Positions 53,441 through 62,034 of a stretch of DNA of 64,000 bases are shown here, piece by piece. The position numbers and the translations under genes were made by a program. Source of the stretch: an uncultured Oscillospiraceae bacterium (GTDB lineage: Bacteria > Bacillota > Clostridia > Oscillospirales > Acutalibacteraceae). Location of the stretch: contig UQUZ01000003.1 of NCBI GenBank assembly GCA_900544375.1, positions 1-64,000 on the forward strand, given 5' to 3'. The notes below the pieces were generated by a model, which worked only from the letters and a program-made list of their open reading frames with translations, had not been told where the DNA came from and searched no databases. How positions within the stretch are numbered: the stretch's first letter is position 1; the number at the start of each line of letters is the position of its first letter.

Positions 53441-54697
53441 TCATGCATTTTTTCGAAATTTACAAAGCGGAACAGGCATTCCGCCGTTCAATCTTGATTC
53501 TTCAGCAGCAAAACCGATGAGATGGCTTTCAATAGAAAGAGAAATGTCAGTTTTCAGTTTATCCTTTGCAAAGTATTCCATTAATCGCTTATCACCTCCT
53601 CCGTGGGCATCAAGGCGTTTGTGTAAACGGATTTTTTTAGCCTTTTTTCCGAATATATGTAAAACAATTTTATTTTCCCCCATATTGCAGACCAGTTCTC
53701 CAAGAGCTCCTCTCACTCTTGTTTCACGATAGGATGGCCCCGAAAAGGCGGTCATTGTAAGAGTAGAATTAATTCCGTTTTCAAACAGCATCGTTGTGAT
53801 TTGGTAATCTACAACGTCATTATCGCTTAAAAATACGCACTTTCCATATCTTGTCGTTTTCATAGCTTCATAGAGTTTGGGGATGGTCACAATGCTGTCG
53901 GCAATCAGTCTTGATTGAGGCCAAGCGCCTTTTATTGCTTTTTTTGGCAGATGCTTCAAAGTGTTTACATATAGTTTTTCGCAATCATAGGGGCACTCCT
54001 TTTTTGCCTTACAGCCCCCAAGGCAATATTCTGTTGCGCCTTCGGGTGCATTTTCCCTTTTAAAATAATTCAGTTGACCCTGGCTGATCACTTGCCGGCA
54101 TTTACTGTTGGCCAGATAGACGGCAATGTCTAAATCGTGGCAACATTTTGCAAGAATCATCGGCGTGCTCTCGTCAGTCCTTCGCCAATCGCCTCTCACA
54201 TAGGAATGGGCTTGATGCCAATAGGCAACGTTTTCTACCTGATCGATTGCAATAATTTTCCCTAAAATGCCGCTTTCTATGATTTCCTTAATTTTTTCAT
54301 AATAGAGAGAATATCGCAGAACATGGCAAACAGCAACCTGCCTGTTAAGTTCTTTCGCTGTTCTTTCAATCTCCAGACAGTCCTCTGGCGTACAGGCCAC
54401 CGGCTTTTCTAGTAAAAGATGATAGCCTTTTTTCAACGCGCTTACAGCGTGCTCTCTGTGATCTTTATCCTGCGTGCATATGAAAAGCCAATCTGCGGTT
54501 TTTGGTGCGGCCAGAAAGACATCTAAAGATGAAAACAACTGTGCATCGTCAAGTTTGGCTGTTTCTTTTGCCAACCTTCGTTTATCCTCGGAGTTATCGA
54601 TTACCGCAACAATCTGAAAGTCTTTGTCCATCTGCCTGCACATTTTTGCGTAATGGTAACCCCGGCCTCCATATCCGAGAATCGCCACTTTTTTCAT
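53441..54697 (-). CDS. Gfo/Idh/MocA family oxidoreductase
   Basis: This 418-aa NAD(P)-dependent oxidoreductase has an N-terminal Rossmann fold (AILGYGGRGYHYAKMC, residues about 4-19) and the family EKPVACTPEDC motif with the catalytic-site lysine. A longer C-terminal half contains a cysteine-rich insert (YCLGGCKAKKECPYDCEK). Members oxidise or reduce sugars and inositols. The gene's position between two GH2 genes suggests carbohydrate use. The four or five clustered cysteines might bind a metal. The ATG at 54697 has AAAGGAAAGAGG upstream. Confidence 0.88.
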   Translation of the reverse strand: MKKVAILGYGGRGYHYAKMCRQMDKDFQIVAVIDNSEDKRRLAKETAKLDDAQLFSSLDVFLAAPKTADWLFICTQDKDHREHAVSALKKGYHLLLEKPVACTPEDCLEIERTAKELNRQVAVCHVLRYSLYYEKIKEIIESGILGKIIAIDQVENVAYWHQAHSYVRGDWRRTDESTPMILAKCCHDLDIAVYLANSKCRQVISQGQLNYFKRENAPEGATEYCLGGCKAKKECPYDCEKLYVNTLKHLPKKAIKGAWPQSRLIADSIVTIPKLYEAMKTTRYGKCVFLSDNDVVDYQITTMLFENGINSTLTMTAFSGPSYRETRVRGALGELVCNMGENKIVLHIFGKKAKKIRLHKRLDAHGGGDKRLMEYFAKDKLKTDISLSIESHLIGFAAEESRLNGGMPVPLCKFRKNA

Positions 54698-54727
54698 TTG
54701 TTCCTCTTTCCTTTCTTCTGTTTTTTC

Positions 54728-54861
54728 TTACGAAGCGAGTAGGGGCGAACTGTGTTTGCCTACAATCTAGGAAAATAGCGTGGTGAATTCACATTTGCCA
54801 AAATAACACGGCCCAAGGGATATCAGCCGTTCACGGAAACAGTTCGTTCCCGGCTATTTTT
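54728..54861. repeat. Dispersed intergenic repeat, copy B
   Basis: This lies upstream of the Gfo/Idh gene. 54817-54848 (GGGATATCAGCCGTTCACGG and following) matches 35873-35904. GAACTGTGTTTGCC (54747-54760) matches copy A. TTACGAAGCGAGTA (54728-54741) and CCGGCTATTTTT (54850-54861) match pieces of the 101-bp tandem unit at 36001-36270. It links the two repeat regions 18 kb apart. Confidence 0.6.
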
Positions 54862-55025
54862 ATACGATAAGCGATCGTGAAAAAGAGTTAAAATCGGCTC
54901 CAAAGTTATAAACTTTCTTTTACAATACAAAACAGAAACGAGAGCGAGAACACAAAAGGGCGAGTTTCCTAGTGGGATGATTGATAGTAAATTGGCGGGG
55001 GATGCTGCTTTATCTGGGATAAAAG

Positions 55026-55060
55026 CAAAACAAGCGAAGTTCTTAACTCCGCTTGTTTTG
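55026..55060 (-). terminator. Terminator of tRNA-Leu
   Basis: CAAAACAAGCG and CGCTTGTTTTG pair (55026-55036 with 55050-55060), with a further GAAGTT/AACTCC-type extension. On the minus strand the stem is followed by CTTTTAT. It begins right after the tRNA 3' end. Confidence 0.8.
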
Positions 55061-55061
55061 T

Positions 55062-55146
55062 TGGTGCGGGTAACAGGGGTCGAACCTGCACATCTTATGA
55101 TACAAGATCCTAAATCTTGCGCGTCTGCCAATTCCGCCATACCCGC
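55062..55146 (-). tRNA. tRNA-Leu (anticodon UAG)
   Basis: The minus strand reads a full class II tRNA: acceptor GCGGGTA pairing with TACCCGC, discriminator A and an encoded CCA end. The D-loop is AATTGGCAGAC, the anticodon loop is ATTTAGGAT with anticodon TAG, a long variable arm (TTGTATCATAAGATG) is present, and the T-arm is GTGCAGGTTCGACCCCTGTT. The long variable arm and anticodon give leucine, codon CUA (and wobble). It has its own promoter and terminator. Confidence 0.95.
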
Positions 55147-55176
55147 ATACTTATGGTTGATGAAACAACGATAGAT

Positions 55177-55205
55177 AGTATAACAGATTTTTCCCCCTCC
55201 TGCAA
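55177..55205 (-). promoter_or_regulatory. SigA-type promoter of tRNA-Leu
   Basis: On the minus strand, TTGCAG (55205-55200), a 17-bp spacer and TATACT (55182-55177) lie about 30 bp before the tRNA. Confidence 0.75.
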
Positions 55206-55246
55206 TCTCTTTTTTCGAAATTTTATCTCATTTTTGCAAGAATGCA

Positions 55247-55275
55247 TAGACAAATTCAGTAGATCCGATTAAAAT
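55247..55275 (+). promoter_or_regulatory. Probable promoter of the second GH2 gene
   Basis: TAGACA (55247-55252), a 17-bp spacer and TAAAAT (55270-55275) lie 70 bp upstream of the start codon. Confidence 0.5.
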
Positions 55276-55344
55276 TAGGAATAGAGCCAAATTGCCTTGT
55301 CTGCAAACGGCATTTCGCATGATGAATATAATGGAGGGGACACC

Positions 55345-57096
55345 ATGGAACGAATCAAAACACGCTTTGCGGCAAACGTGGACGTTGCCCGCGTTCTGCC
55401 CGAATACCCACGCCCCCAGCTGGTACGCGAAGGCTGGATGAATTTAAACGGCCTGTATGATTATGCGGTTACGCCGCACGGCGCGCAGCAGCCGGAACGC
55501 TTTGAGGGGCAAATTCTTGTGCCATTCTGTATAGAAAGCTCGCTTTCCGGCGTGGAGCGGGCATTAAAGCCGGATGAACTGCTGTGGTATCGCCGCACGT
55601 TTGAGCTCAGCGAGGCCTTTTATGGCAAAAAGGTCATTTTGCACTTTGGCGCGGTGGATTGGCAGTGCAAGGTGTGGGTGAACGGAAAGCTCGTCGGCAC
55701 CCATACCGGCGGCTATTGCCCTTTTAGTTTTGAAATTACGGGCTATATCAACGCACATAACAATGAGCTTACCGTCTGCGTATATGACCCGACGGATGAA
55801 GGCTGGCAGCAGCGCGGCAAGCAGGTGCTCAAAACACATGGCTTCTGGTATACCGCCACCTCCGGAATCTGGCAGACGGTCTGGCTCGAAGCGGTGGATA
55901 GATGCTATATCCGCGAAGTAAAGGCCGTGCCGGATATCGACCGCGGGCTGTTTACGCTCAATACCAAGCTCTATTGCGACGAGGGCTATCAGCTAAAGCT
56001 CCGCGTTTTTGATGAGGGGAAGGAGATCATTGCCCGGGAAATCTCCACCAGCGAGGAAATTGAGCTGCCGGATGCAAAGCTTTGGAGCCCGGAATCCCCG
56101 TTTTTATACGATCTCCAATTGGAGCTTTCCACGCAGGGCGAATTGCGCGACACGGTGCGCAGCTATGTGGGCATGCGCAAGTGCAGCATCGGCCGCGATG
56201 AAAAGGGCTTGCCGCGCCTGCTGCTCAATAACAAGCCCTACTTCCAGCGCGGCCTGCTCGATCAGGGCTATTGGTGTGAGAGCCTGCTCACTCCGCCTAC
56301 AGACGAGGCGATGGTTTATGATATCGAGGTTGCAAAGCGCCTGGGCTTTAATATGTTGCGCAAGCACATCAAGGTGGAGCCTGCGCGCTGGTATTATCAC
56401 TGCGACCGGCTTGGGATGCTTGTCTGGCAGGATATGATCAGCGGCGGCGCCTATATCGGCGACTGGACGGCGGGCGTGCTGCCGAATATTGGGATCAAAG
56501 TGAAGGATGATGATTATAAGCGCTTCAGCCGCGGTGAAAAACAGGCGCGGGAGGATTACCGTCGCGAGCTGTTTGAGATGATCGACGCGCTGGAGGTTTT
56601 CCCCTCCATTTATTGCTGGGTTCCCTTTAACGAAGGCTGGGGCCAGTTTGACGCCAAGGAGATCGGCGAAGCGGTGAAAAAGCGCGATCCAAGCCGCATC
56701 GTCGATCACGCAAGCGGCTGGTACGACCAGGGCGGAGGAGAGCTCAACAGTATGCACAAATATATTCTGCCCGTCCGGCTGCCGAAGCTGGATGACCGCC
56801 CCTTTGCGCTGACGGAGTTCGGCGGCTACAGCCGGATCATCGACGGCCATGTGTGGGATCGCCAAAAATGCTTTGGCTACCGCATGTTTGCGAATGAGGA
56901 GAAGCTGACCAAGGCCTACCGCCGCCTGCTGGAGAAGCAGATTCTTCCCTTAATCTCCAAGGGATTAAGCGCTACGATCTATACGCAGGTCAGCGATGTG
57001 GAGAATGAGGTGAACGGCATGATGACCTATGATCGGGCGATTGTGAAGCTCGATGAGGATACCGTCCGCGCGCTCAATGAAAAGATGGCCTATTGA
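55345..57096 (+). CDS. Glycoside hydrolase family 2 protein
   Basis: From the ATG at 55345 (GGAGGGG upstream) the protein is 583 aa. The sugar-binding domain shows WYRRTFELSEAFYGKKVILH and FGAVDWQCKVWVNGKLVGTH. The TIM barrel carries acid/base Glu430 in VPFNEGWGQF and nucleophile Glu491 in ALTEFGGYSR. It is a paralogue of the GH2 at 49303-51039, with the same three-domain size and no signal peptide, but the active-site neighbours differ (FNEGWGQ versus FNETWDQ), which suggests different substrates. A WYL-type regulator follows 114 bp downstream. Confidence 0.9.
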   Translation: MERIKTRFAANVDVARVLPEYPRPQLVREGWMNLNGLYDYAVTPHGAQQPERFEGQILVPFCIESSLSGVERALKPDELLWYRRTFELSEAFYGKKVILHFGAVDWQCKVWVNGKLVGTHTGGYCPFSFEITGYINAHNNELTVCVYDPTDEGWQQRGKQVLKTHGFWYTATSGIWQTVWLEAVDRCYIREVKAVPDIDRGLFTLNTKLYCDEGYQLKLRVFDEGKEIIAREISTSEEIELPDAKLWSPESPFLYDLQLELSTQGELRDTVRSYVGMRKCSIGRDEKGLPRLLLNNKPYFQRGLLDQGYWCESLLTPPTDEAMVYDIEVAKRLGFNMLRKHIKVEPARWYYHCDRLGMLVWQDMISGGAYIGDWTAGVLPNIGIKVKDDDYKRFSRGEKQAREDYRRELFEMIDALEVFPSIYCWVPFNEGWGQFDAKEIGEAVKKRDPSRIVDHASGWYDQGGGELNSMHKYILPVRLPKLDDRPFALTEFGGYSRIIDGHVWDRQKCFGYRMFANEEKLTKAYRRLLEKQILPLISKGLSATIYTQVSDVENEVNGMMTYDRAIVKLDEDTVRALNEKMAY

Positions 57097-57210
57097 CTAG
57101 CTGGATGATGGGGCCGGCGATTCCGGCTCCTGACTTGGCCTTTGGCAGCATGAGAGGCGGGTGCTTCTGGCCCTGCCGCGATCAGACGTCAGGAATTGGA
57201 GTGAACCCAT

Positions 57211-58212
57211 TTGGCAGGCAGTGCAAATGCAAAGCTGAAACCGCTGTATCTTCTTCAGATTTTTCAGGAACAAACGGATGAGGAGCACCCGCTTTCCGCG
57301 CAGGAGCTTTGCGGGGAATTGGAAAAACGCGGCGTGGCTGCGCAGCGCAAATCGATCTATGGTGATATCGAGCTGCTCAAAAGCTTCGGCCTTGATATTC
57401 TGCACACCCGTGCGCCCAAATCCGGCTATTTTCTTGCCTCGCGTACCTTTGAAACGGCGGAGGTGCGGCTTCTGCTCGATGCGGTGCAGGCTGCGGCGTT
57501 TATTACACCCAAAAAAACGGCGCAGCTCGTCCAGAAGCTGGAAGGCCTTGTGAGCTGCGGGCAGGCTGCCCGGCTGGAGGGGCAGGTCTATATCGACCAT
57601 CGCATTAAATGCTCCAATGAGGAAATTTATTATACGATTGAAATTCTGGATCAAGCCATTCAGGCCGGGCGGCAAGTCCGGTTCCAATATGCGCGGCGCG
57701 CGCTCTCCGGCCAGATGAAGGTGGAATTGCAGGAGAAGGAATTTTGCGTGAATCCCTATGCGCTGATCTGGTCCGGCGGGCATTATTATCTTGTGTGCAA
57801 CAATCCCAAATATGATAACCTCATGCATGCGCGCCTTGATCGTATCCACCGGGCAGAAGCATTGGATACGCCTGCGCGGGATTTCCGAGAGGTGTCGGAT
57901 TACACGGATTTTTTTGACGCTGCGGATTATGTGAATCAGCTTTTCCATATGTTTTCCGGAGAAACAGAAACGGTAGAGCTCTGCTGCGGGAGGGAGCTCA
58001 TTGAAGAGATCCTGGATCGTTTTGGGGATACGGCTTTGTTGCGCACCGCAGGCGAGGGGAATTTTCTTGTAAAATTTGAGGCGAAGGTGAGCGAGGGGCT
58101 GATCTCCTGGTTGATGCAGTATGGCGATCGGGCGGTGGTGCGTTCGCCGCAGAAGCTCAAAGAGATGATTCTAGAGAAGGCCAAAGATATCTATCAAAAT
58201 TATGCTTTGTGA
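57211..58212 (+). CDS. WYL-domain transcriptional regulator (YafY-like)
   Basis: This 333-aa protein has an N-terminal helix-turn-helix (PLYLLQIFQEQTDEEHPLSA, then KRGVAAQRKSIYGDIELLKS). The WYL domain follows from about residue 140 (VRFQYARRALSG, then VNPYALIWSGGHYYLVCNN) and a C-terminal WCX extension. WYL domains sense ligands, often nucleic acids or small molecules. The start is a TTG at 57211 with TTGGAG upstream. It lies directly after a GH2 gene and may regulate it. Confidence 0.87.
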   Translation: MAGSANAKLKPLYLLQIFQEQTDEEHPLSAQELCGELEKRGVAAQRKSIYGDIELLKSFGLDILHTRAPKSGYFLASRTFETAEVRLLLDAVQAAAFITPKKTAQLVQKLEGLVSCGQAARLEGQVYIDHRIKCSNEEIYYTIEILDQAIQAGRQVRFQYARRALSGQMKVELQEKEFCVNPYALIWSGGHYYLVCNNPKYDNLMHARLDRIHRAEALDTPARDFREVSDYTDFFDAADYVNQLFHMFSGETETVELCCGRELIEEILDRFGDTALLRTAGEGNFLVKFEAKVSEGLISWLMQYGDRAVVRSPQKLKEMILEKAKDIYQNYAL

Positions 58213-58301
58213 AACAGTCGTTTATAATGCCCCCTTTGCGCAGCTTTATTGGCGGAAACGTCTATCTTCCGCCTCTTCCTTTGCAGAATAGAACATGGAA
58301 G

Positions 58302-58344
58302 CGCCTATCGGAAGAATTGCCGTTCTTCCGATAGGCGTTTGTAT
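58302..58344. terminator. Bidirectional terminator
   Basis: CGCCTATCGGAAGAA (58302-58316) pairs with TTCTTCCGATAGGCG (58323-58337), followed by TTTGTATT. It separates the WYL regulator and the M23 peptidase. A smaller hairpin (GGCGGAA/TTCCGCC) lies at about 58252-58273. Confidence 0.85.
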
Positions 58345-58365
58345 TACCTGTAATTATTCAGCGCC

Positions 58366-59376
58366 TTAACTGACTCCGCCCATATAATTCACAAAGCCCA
58401 CCTTTTTGGTGCTTCCCGCTGTGTATAATACGACTGGTTTGCCCTCGACCACTTTCACACAGGTACAAGTTTCCCACGGATCGAGCGATCCTATGGCGTT
58501 TGTTTTATTTTTGGCGTCTGCCAGAGACCGGTAAACCGGCTCGCTTGTGGAGCCATTTGAATAGGTTTTGGGGTTCCAATAGGGGTTGGTGTTTCCTCCT
58601 GAATATTTCACAAATCCGGCCTTTTTGGTGGATCCAGCGTTGTAAACAACAATATATAAGCCGTTGTAGGAGCCGTAGACATTCGCAGTTTCATAGGGAT
58701 CAATATATCCGATATAATCGCTGCCCTGTGCGTTGCAGGAGCTCCAGGTGCTGTAAACATATTCTTTTGTGGAGCCGTTTTGATAAATGTCGCTCCCGCC
58801 GGTGGAGGAGCCGCCGTAGTTATCCAGATCAATATACTGGCGAGGATCCTGTAGATTTTTGTTGTATGCCCATGTGCTGGAGCTCTCTATTTCCAGATGC
58901 AGATGCTTTCCTGTAACGTTGCCTGTGCTTCCCATTGTGCCGACCCGCTGACCGGCTGTGACCTTTTGCCCTTCTTTCACGAGCGGCGTGGAGGCCATAT
59001 GGGCCATTAAAATGACCCATCCATCGTTGGTTGCAATCACGATGTAGTTGCCATAGCTATTATCCCACCTGCTGCGCTGAATTGTACCTGACGCAGGGGC
59101 GACCAGTGTATCATTGCTGCAATTATAGTCTTGCCCTGTGTGATATCCGGCGCTCCATGATGAACCAGGCTGTTTATAATAAGCGCCTGATGTATAGCCT
59201 TTGGCGATAAATGGCGAACGGTATTTTTTCGTACTTGCGGCCTGTGCTTGCATCATTTCTTCCTGAGGCTGTGCTTGTCCAACTGCGAAGGCTCCTATCG
59301 GAAGCAATTGGAGGCATACTAGGATCATGGCGATCAAGAAGGATAGCTGTTTGGTGACGATGTGTTTCTGTTTCAT
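58366..59376 (-). CDS. Secreted M23 family metallopeptidase with SH3-like repeats
   Basis: This secreted protein is 336 aa from the ATG at 59376 (AAAGGAG upstream). A signal peptide covers about residues 1-32 (LSFLIAMILVCLQLLPIGAF). The M23 zinc site is HTGQD (His79, Asp83), with the later HxH in KHLHLEIE. Two C-terminal repeats of about 65 residues each end GSTKKAGFVKYSGG and GSTKKVGFVNYMGG, resembling bacterial SH3 cell-wall-binding modules. It should cut peptidoglycan cross-bridges or stem peptides outside the cell. The upstream region is AT-rich. Confidence 0.9.
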   Translation of the reverse strand: MKQKHIVTKQLSFLIAMILVCLQLLPIGAFAVGQAQPQEEMMQAQAASTKKYRSPFIAKGYTSGAYYKQPGSSWSAGYHTGQDYNCSNDTLVAPASGTIQRSRWDNSYGNYIVIATNDGWVILMAHMASTPLVKEGQKVTAGQRVGTMGSTGNVTGKHLHLEIESSSTWAYNKNLQDPRQYIDLDNYGGSSTGGSDIYQNGSTKEYVYSTWSSCNAQGSDYIGYIDPYETANVYGSYNGLYIVVYNAGSTKKAGFVKYSGGNTNPYWNPKTYSNGSTSEPVYRSLADAKNKTNAIGSLDPWETCTCVKVVEGKPVVLYTAGSTKKVGFVNYMGGVS

Positions 59377-59605
59377 TTGTTTTTTCTCCTTTCGATTTGA
59401 TTGGGATATTGGGCGTATTCGTTCATGGGAATCTCCCCTTTGCTTTATTTTCAATCAATATAGTAATATAACTATATACATATTTCAATATTATACATAA
59501 ACAAAAAATATAATTTTATTTTGGCTATTACCACATATATTGAAGGAAAATACAATATCCATGATTGATTTTATTCGAGCCATAAGGCTCTCGCTTTACA
59601 GGTGC

Positions 59606-59634
59606 ATGACAAACCGCCCCATCTCCGCTATAAT
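59606..59634 (+). promoter_or_regulatory. SigA-type promoter of the alcohol dehydrogenase gene
   Basis: ATGACA (59606-59611), a 17-bp spacer and TATAAT (59629-59634) lie 30 bp upstream of the start codon. Confidence 0.7.
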
Positions 59635-59664
59635 AGAGACAAATAGAAGAAGGGGCGGTTACGA

Positions 59665-60732
59665 GTGAAAGATCAAATGATGCAGGCGGTCGTCTACCGG
59701 GAGAATGGCCTGTTTACATTGGAGCAGCGGCCAGTGCCTGAAATGCAGGAGGCGGGGGACGCAATCGTCCGCGTGACGCTCTCCTCCATTTGCTCGAGCG
59801 ACCTGCATATCAAGCACGGCAGCGTGCCGCGCGCAAAGCCCGGCGTGATCGTGGGCCATGAGATGGTGGGCGTGGTGGAACAAGTGGGGGAGACGGTGCG
59901 CGGCTTCCGTCCAGGTGACCGCGTGGCGGTCAATGTGGAGACCTTTTGCGGGGAGTGCTATTTTTGCAGGCGCGGTTTTGTCAATAATTGTACACATGTG
60001 CACGGGGGCTGGGCGCTTGGTTGCCGGATAGACGGGGGCCAGGCGGAATATGTCCGCGTCCCCTTTGCAGAAAATGGGCTCAGCCATATTCCGGCGGGCG
60101 TCACGGATGAACAGGCGCTTTTTACCGGCGATATTTTGGCAACCGGGTATTGGGGCGCGCAGATCGGGGAAATTCAGGAGGGGGATACTGTGCTGGTGCT
60201 CGGCGCCGGGCCGACTGGCCTTTGCACCATGGCTTGTGCCCGGCTGCACCGCCCGGCCTGCATCATTGCTGCGGATCTTTCCGAGGAGCGGCTTGCCCTG
60301 GCGCGGCGCATGGGAATTGCGGATCAAACGGTTAACCCGATGCATGAGGACATCGTGGCCTTCACCCGTAGCCTGACGCAGGGGCGCGGGGCAGATGTGG
60401 TGATGGAGGCGGCAGGTGGGGAGAGCACGTTCCAAACCGCGTGGCGGGCAGCCAGGCCGAATGGGACGGTTTGTGTGATTGCACTCTACGAGCGGCCGCA
60501 GAGCCTGCCGCTTCCGGAGATGTATGGCAAAAACTTAACCTTTAAAACGGGCGGAGTGGATGCAAATGCCTGTGGGCGGATTTTGGAGCTCATCCAATCG
60601 GGGGCGCTTGACCTAACGCCTTTGCTCACGCACCGCTTTCCCTTGGAGCGCGCCATGGAGGCCTATGCGCTCTTTGAGGCGAAGGCAGAGGGGGTGCTTA
60701 AAATCGCGCTGGAGCCTCCGCAAATCCAGTAA
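59665..60732 (+). CDS. Zinc-dependent medium-chain alcohol/sorbitol dehydrogenase
   Basis: This 355-aa medium-chain dehydrogenase starts at GTG 59665 with AAGGGGCGG upstream. Catalytic zinc ligands lie in SSICSSDLHIKHG and GHEMVGVVE. The structural zinc lobe is CGECYFCRRGFVNNC. The NAD-binding motif is VLGAGPTGLCTM. The sequence resembles the group of secondary-alcohol, threonine and polyol dehydrogenases. The substrate cannot be chosen. It ends in a strong terminator before the convergent larE-like gene. Confidence 0.9.
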   Translation: MKDQMMQAVVYRENGLFTLEQRPVPEMQEAGDAIVRVTLSSICSSDLHIKHGSVPRAKPGVIVGHEMVGVVEQVGETVRGFRPGDRVAVNVETFCGECYFCRRGFVNNCTHVHGGWALGCRIDGGQAEYVRVPFAENGLSHIPAGVTDEQALFTGDILATGYWGAQIGEIQEGDTVLVLGAGPTGLCTMACARLHRPACIIAADLSEERLALARRMGIADQTVNPMHEDIVAFTRSLTQGRGADVVMEAAGGESTFQTAWRAARPNGTVCVIALYERPQSLPLPEMYGKNLTFKTGGVDANACGRILELIQSGALDLTPLLTHRFPLERAMEAYALFEAKAEGVLKIALEPPQIQ

Positions 60733-60774
60733 CGGCGGATGGGGCGGCCAGAACCGCTATGGATGCAAAAAAAT

Positions 60775-60804
60775 GCGGGCCACGCATTGTGGCCCGCTAT
60801 TTTT
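60775..60804 (+). terminator. Terminator after the alcohol dehydrogenase gene
   Basis: GCGGGCCAC (60775-60783) pairs with GTGGCCCGC (60789-60797), followed by TATTTTTTT. Confidence 0.88.
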
Positions 60805-60845
60805 TTCGTGCAGGGGGCTGATACAGAATGCAGCCTTAGCTTTGT

Positions 60846-61685
60846 TTAGGCTGACTCTTCCGCCCGCTCCTGTGCCGGTTCCTCTCGTGCCGCTTCTTTC
60901 GCGCCCGGCAGCGGCGTCAGATCAAGCGTCACTTGGGAAAAACCGAGCGCTGTCAGCCCGTTTACACAATCCTGTGCTGCGGCCAACACGCTAGCCGCCT
61001 GATCCCGCCGTGCGGCGATGCGCGCGAGCCCACCGTGCAGGTAGAGGTAGCAGCCATCCAGCCGCAGGCCGCGCAGCAGCCGTTCTCCATCTTCAATGAG
61101 CTTGAGCTCCGCTTTTTCCAGCGGCGTGTCAAAGGGAAGGCGTTTGGCAAGGCAGGGGGAAAGCATAGCCCCCGGCGCAACGCCGAGTTCCCGCAGCAAT
61201 GCGCGCGCCTGGGCGCGCGTAACGCCGCACTCTTTTAACGGGCTGCGTACGCCAAGCTCCCGCAGGGCACGGAGTTTATCTTCCTGCTCTGCTTCCCCAG
61301 CGTCCGCACAGGTGCCGTCGCAGATGCAGAAAATGCCACGGTTGACCGCGAAGGCGGAGAGCGCCTCATATTGTGTCCGCCTGCAATAAAAACATCGGCT
61401 GGGAGAGTTCGACGCAATGCGTGGATCCCGCAATAAATCCACCGGCAGGAGGTGGCTTTCCACGCCAAACGCCTTTGCGCGCTCCTGTGCGGCTTGTGCC
61501 TCCTCCACAGGAGCGAGAGGGGAGCGGAAGGTGACGGCTAAAATACGCGCCTTCATATCCGCTGCGAGTTTGAGCAGCAGGGTGCTGCCATCGTCACCGG
61601 AATAGGCGATGCACATCCCGCCGCAGGTGAGTTCCTTCACTTTTGCCTCCAGGGCCTGTAACAGCTTGCTTTTCTCCTCTTTCAT
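60846..61685 (-). CDS. LarE-like sulfur transferase with altered PP-loop
   Basis: From the ATG at 61685 (AAAGGA upstream) the protein is 279 aa. It has the LarE architecture: N-terminal PP-loop domain, CFYCRRTQY, ICDGTCADAG, RSPLKECGVT and SPCLAKRLPF. LarE provides sulfur for the nickel-pincer nucleotide of lactate racemase. Here the usual SGGxDS ATP loop reads SGDDGS (residues 29-34). Cys98, Cys101 and Cys178 would match the three-cysteine set that holds a [4Fe-4S] cluster in some LarE proteins. No larA, larB or larC gene is near. It could be a repurposed PP-loop enzyme. Confidence 0.78.
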   Translation of the reverse strand: MKEEKSKLLQALEAKVKELTCGGMCIAYSGDDGSTLLLKLAADMKARILAVTFRSPLAPVEEAQAAQERAKAFGVESHLLPVDLLRDPRIASNSPSRCFYCRRTQYEALSAFAVNRGIFCICDGTCADAGEAEQEDKLRALRELGVRSPLKECGVTRAQARALLRELGVAPGAMLSPCLAKRLPFDTPLEKAELKLIEDGERLLRGLRLDGCYLYLHGGLARIAARRDQAASVLAAAQDCVNGLTALGFSQVTLDLTPLPGAKEAAREEPAQERAEESA

Positions 61686-61843
61686 ATGAACCAATCCTTT
61701 CCAGCACCAAGCAGTTTGAAAGCTCTATCTCTCAAACGGATAGCCGGTTCTTTCCGTGCGGGGGCGCCTGCCCCGCTATCTGCTCCATTATAGAATGGGG
61801 TATCGCAAAATCCTTGCGTTTGCGACAGCGCGTTTCTCTCCTT

Positions 61844-61871
61844 ATTATATCAAAGTATAGGTATATGACAA
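61844..61871 (-). promoter_or_regulatory. Promoter of the LarE-like gene
   Basis: On the minus strand, TTGTCA (61871-61866), a 16-bp spacer and TATAAT (61849-61844) are present. The leader of about 150 nt contains a hairpin related to the TATCGCAAA/TTTGCGACA stem at 61801-61826. Confidence 0.65.
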
Positions 61872-61919
61872 GTCATTTTAGGCATGATGGAGAAAAGTGC
61901 AACATTTTTTCAAAATCGC

Positions 61920-61950
61920 TTGACCTTGACGCTGCGTGATGGAATATGCT
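61920..61950 (+). promoter_or_regulatory. MerR-type promoter of the TipAL-like gene
   Basis: TTGACC (61920-61925), a 19-bp spacer with an imperfect palindrome (CCTTGACGC-T-GCGTGATGG) and TATGCT (61945-61950) are present. The long spacer is characteristic of MerR-family control, and position suggests autoregulation. Confidence 0.7.
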
Positions 61951-62034
61951 TGTTTCAGCGGGCAACCAAACCCGCTCAATCAGGGGCTGGGGCGCATAGA
62001 AGCGGCTAGTCCCTCGGAAGGGGAATGATCGTGG

